From Luteimicrobium xylanilyticum (GTDB lineage Bacteria > Actinomycetota > Actinomycetes > Actinomycetales > Cellulomonadaceae): a stretch of DNA of 64,000 nt. This document shows, one piece after another, positions 62,307 through 64,000 of the stretch. The notes under the pieces are model-generated. The model ran no database searches and was not told the DNA's origin. It saw nothing but the letters and a program-made list of their open reading frames with translations. The position numbers and the translations under genes were made by a program. The stretch's first letter is position 1. Each line of letters begins with the position of its first letter. The stretch is from contig NZ_CP045529.1 in the NCBI RefSeq assembly GCF_009429125.1, positions 2,542,001 through 2,606,000 on the forward strand, in the 5' to 3' direction.

Positions 62307-64000
62307 AGCCGCTCGACCCCCGCCTGCTCCGCCACGCGCGCGCGGCACGGGGGTACCTCGCGCTGACCACCGTGCTGGGGGTCCTGGCCGGGGCGCTCGT
62401 CGTCGCGCAGGCCGTCCTGATCGGCGAGACGCTCGGCCGGGCCGTGCACGACGGCGCCCGGCTGGGCGAGCTGGGCCCGCGGCTGGCCTGGCTCACGGCG
62501 GTGGTCGCGGCCCGGGCGGCCGTCTCGTGGTGCCAGGAGCGCTTCGCGGTGCGCGCCGCGGCGAGCACGGTCGCGGAGCTGCGCGAGGCGCTCGTCGTCC
62601 GTGCGACGGCCCTCGGCCCCCGGTGGCGCGGGTCGGCGCGCGGGACCCGGTTGACGACCCTCGCGACGACCGGCCTCGACGCGCTCGAGCCGTACTTCGT
62701 GCGCTACGTGCCGCAGCTCCTCCTGACGGCCGTGGTCACGCCGCTCCTCGTCGTCGTGGTCTTCGGGCTGGACTGGGTGTCGGGGCTCGTCGTCCTCGTG
62801 ACCCTCCCGCTGGTCCCGCTGTTCATGGTGCTGGTCGGGCGGCTCACGCAGGGCGTCGCGGAGCGCCGGCTGGCGTCCTTGCAGCGGCTCGGCTCCCAGC
62901 TCCTCGACCTGGTCGCCGGCCTCCCGACGCTCCGTGCGTTCGGCCGCGCCGAGGGGCCCCGTGAGCGGGTCCGGGCGCTCGGCGACGCGAACCGGCGCGC
63001 CACGATGGGCACGCTCCGGATCGCCTTCCTGTCCGGCATGGTCCTCGAGCTCCTCACGACCCTCTCGGTCGCGATCGTGGCGGTGGCCATCGGGCTGCGC
63101 CTCGTCGACGGCCGCCTGGACCTCGTGACCGGGCTGACGGTGCTGGTCCTCGCCCCCGAGGTGTACCTGCCGCTGCGCCAGGTCGGGGCCCAGTTCCACG
63201 CGTCGACCGACGGGATCGCGGCCGCGAACGCCGCGTTCGAGGTGCTCGAGGAGCCCGTCCCGGCACGAGGTGTCGCGACGACCGACCTCGCTGGCGCACG
63301 GTTGACGCTCGAGGACGTCTCGGTCGAGGCGCTCGGACGCGGCGTCCTGGCCCCGGCGCACCTCTCGCTCGGGCTCGGGGCCGGCGAGGCCGTGGCCCTC
63401 GTCGGGCCCAACGGGGCAGGCAAGTCCACGGCCGTCCAGGTCCTGCTCGGGCTCGTGCCCCCCACGAGCGGCCGGGCCGCGGTCGCGCCCGTCGGTCAGG
63501 GGGAACCGGTCGACGTCGGCGACCTCGAGCCGGAGGCGTTCTGGACCCAGGTGGCCTGGGTCCCCCAGCGCCCTCACCTCGCTCCCGGGACGATCCGCGA
63601 GGCCGTGCTCGGAGCTGCGCCTCCCACCTTCGACGACGACGCACGCCTGGCCGAGGCGGCCCGGCTCGCCGCCCTCGACGAGGTCGTGGCGTCGCTTCCC
63701 GACGGTTGGGAGACGCGCGTCGGCCGGGGCGGCCTCGGGCTGTCCGTGGGACAGCGGCAACGCGTCGCGCTCGCGGCCGCGCTCGTCTCGAGGCGACCGG
63801 TCGTCGTGCTCGACGAGCCCACCGCCCACCTGGACGACGCGAGCGAGGCGGCCGTCGTCCGGACCGTGCGCGCGCTGCGCGACGAGGGAAGGGCCGTCCT
63901 CGTCGTGGCCCACCGACCGGCGCTCGTCGCGGCCTGCGACCGCACGGTCGAGGTCCGCTCCGCGCCGCTGCCACGGGTCGCCGCGGTCCCGGCACAGGTG
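62303..64000 (+). CDS. cydD: CydD-type ABC transporter ATPase/permease (cut by window end)
   Basis: Reading from GTG 62303 the frame stays open to the window end (566 codons so far). There is a six-helix membrane domain (about residues 15-300), then a cassette with Walker A GPNGAGKS near residue 370, the signature LSVGQRQR and VVLDEPTAHLDD. CydDC exports glutathione or cysteine and is needed for heme insertion into cytochrome bd. The start overlaps the cydB stop (GTGA), so it is coupled. It would be near its end here, with cydC expected next; a fused CydDC protein cannot be ruled out. Confidence 0.93.
   Translation, partial: MKPLDPRLLRHARAARGYLALTTVLGVLAGALVVAQAVLIGETLGRAVHDGARLGELGPRLAWLTAVVAARAAVSWCQERFAVRAAASTVAELREALVVRATALGPRWRGSARGTRLTTLATTGLDALEPYFVRYVPQLLLTAVVTPLLVVVVFGLDWVSGLVVLVTLPLVPLFMVLVGRLTQGVAERRLASLQRLGSQLLDLVAGLPTLRAFGRAEGPRERVRALGDANRRATMGTLRIAFLSGMVLELLTTLSVAIVAVAIGLRLVDGRLDLVTGLTVLVLAPEVYLPLRQVGAQFHASTDGIAAANAAFEVLEEPVPARGVATTDLAGARLTLEDVSVEALGRGVLAPAHLSLGLGAGEAVALVGPNGAGKSTAVQVLLGLVPPTSGRAAVAPVGQGEPVDVGDLEPEAFWTQVAWVPQRPHLAPGTIREAVLGAAPPTFDDDARLAEAARLAALDEVVASLPDGWETRVGRGGLGLSVGQRQRVALAAALVSRRPVVVLDEPTAHLDDASEAAVVRTVRALRDEGRAVLVVAHRPALVAACDRTVEVRSAPLPRVAAVPAQV

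Noticed and set aside
1-64000. Mobile elements, prophage or genomic-island borders
   Set aside because: No transposase, integrase, phage gene, tRNA-end duplication or local drop in GC content was seen, apart from short AT-rich promoter patches.

Overview
The window is very GC-rich, with short or overlapping intergenic spaces, GTG starts and TANNNT-type -10 boxes. It also carries the actinobacterial order rplU-rpmA-obgE-proB ... proA ... nadD-rsfS-tRNA-Ala. This points to an actinomycete, most likely Micrococcales near Cellulomonas, Cellulosimicrobium or Promicromonospora. That placement is inferred from style and gene order, not from a marker search.

Layout. 0-2.5 kb: start of a zinc-type alcohol dehydrogenase, an XRE regulator divergent from an SDR oxidoreductase, and a DUF1801 protein. 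2.5-9.6 kb: sugar locus 1, an ABC importer without ATPase divergent from a ROK regulator, a GH4 phospho-glycosidase and a BadF/BadG-type sugar kinase. 9.7-15.6 kb: an ABC-F ATPase, a ThrE-like exporter with an apparent frameshift, arginine deiminase and its amino acid antiporter. 15.7-34.5 kb: sugar locus 2, the most unusual part. It has a second importer operon (binding protein, two permeases, D-2-hydroxyacid dehydrogenase, GntR/LacI hybrid regulator), a sugar isomerase, and an operon of a heparinase II/III-like lyase, a GH29 fucosidase, a PL8 lyase and a sulfatase. Facing it is an AgaS-like isomerase, ROK kinase, PfkB kinase and class II aldolase operon. 34.5-39.8 kb: DeoR and LacI regulators, then a Gfo/Idh, DUF993, sugar isomerase operon behind a clear promoter and LacI-type operator. 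39.8-64 kb: mainly core genes: MMPL transporter, tRNA-Ala, phosphatase, rsfS, nadD, proA, proB, obgE, rpmA, rplU, dodecin, isoaspartyl methyltransferase, thymidine kinase, S9 peptidase, GNAT, RNase E/G and cydABD (cydD runs off the end).

How it fits together. Locus 2 reads as a system for a sulfated, probably fucose-bearing, hexosamine-containing polysaccharide. The two lyases carry export signals. The fucosidase and sulfatase do not, so trimming would follow import. The GalNAc-6-P style enzymes would take the amino sugar to triose phosphates. A matching 34-bp element lies upstream of both the importer operon and the lyase operon, suggesting control by the hybrid regulator. Neither importer encodes an ATPase, so a shared MsiK-type ATPase elsewhere is expected. 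I see no CRISPR array, insertion sequence, integrase or phage gene.
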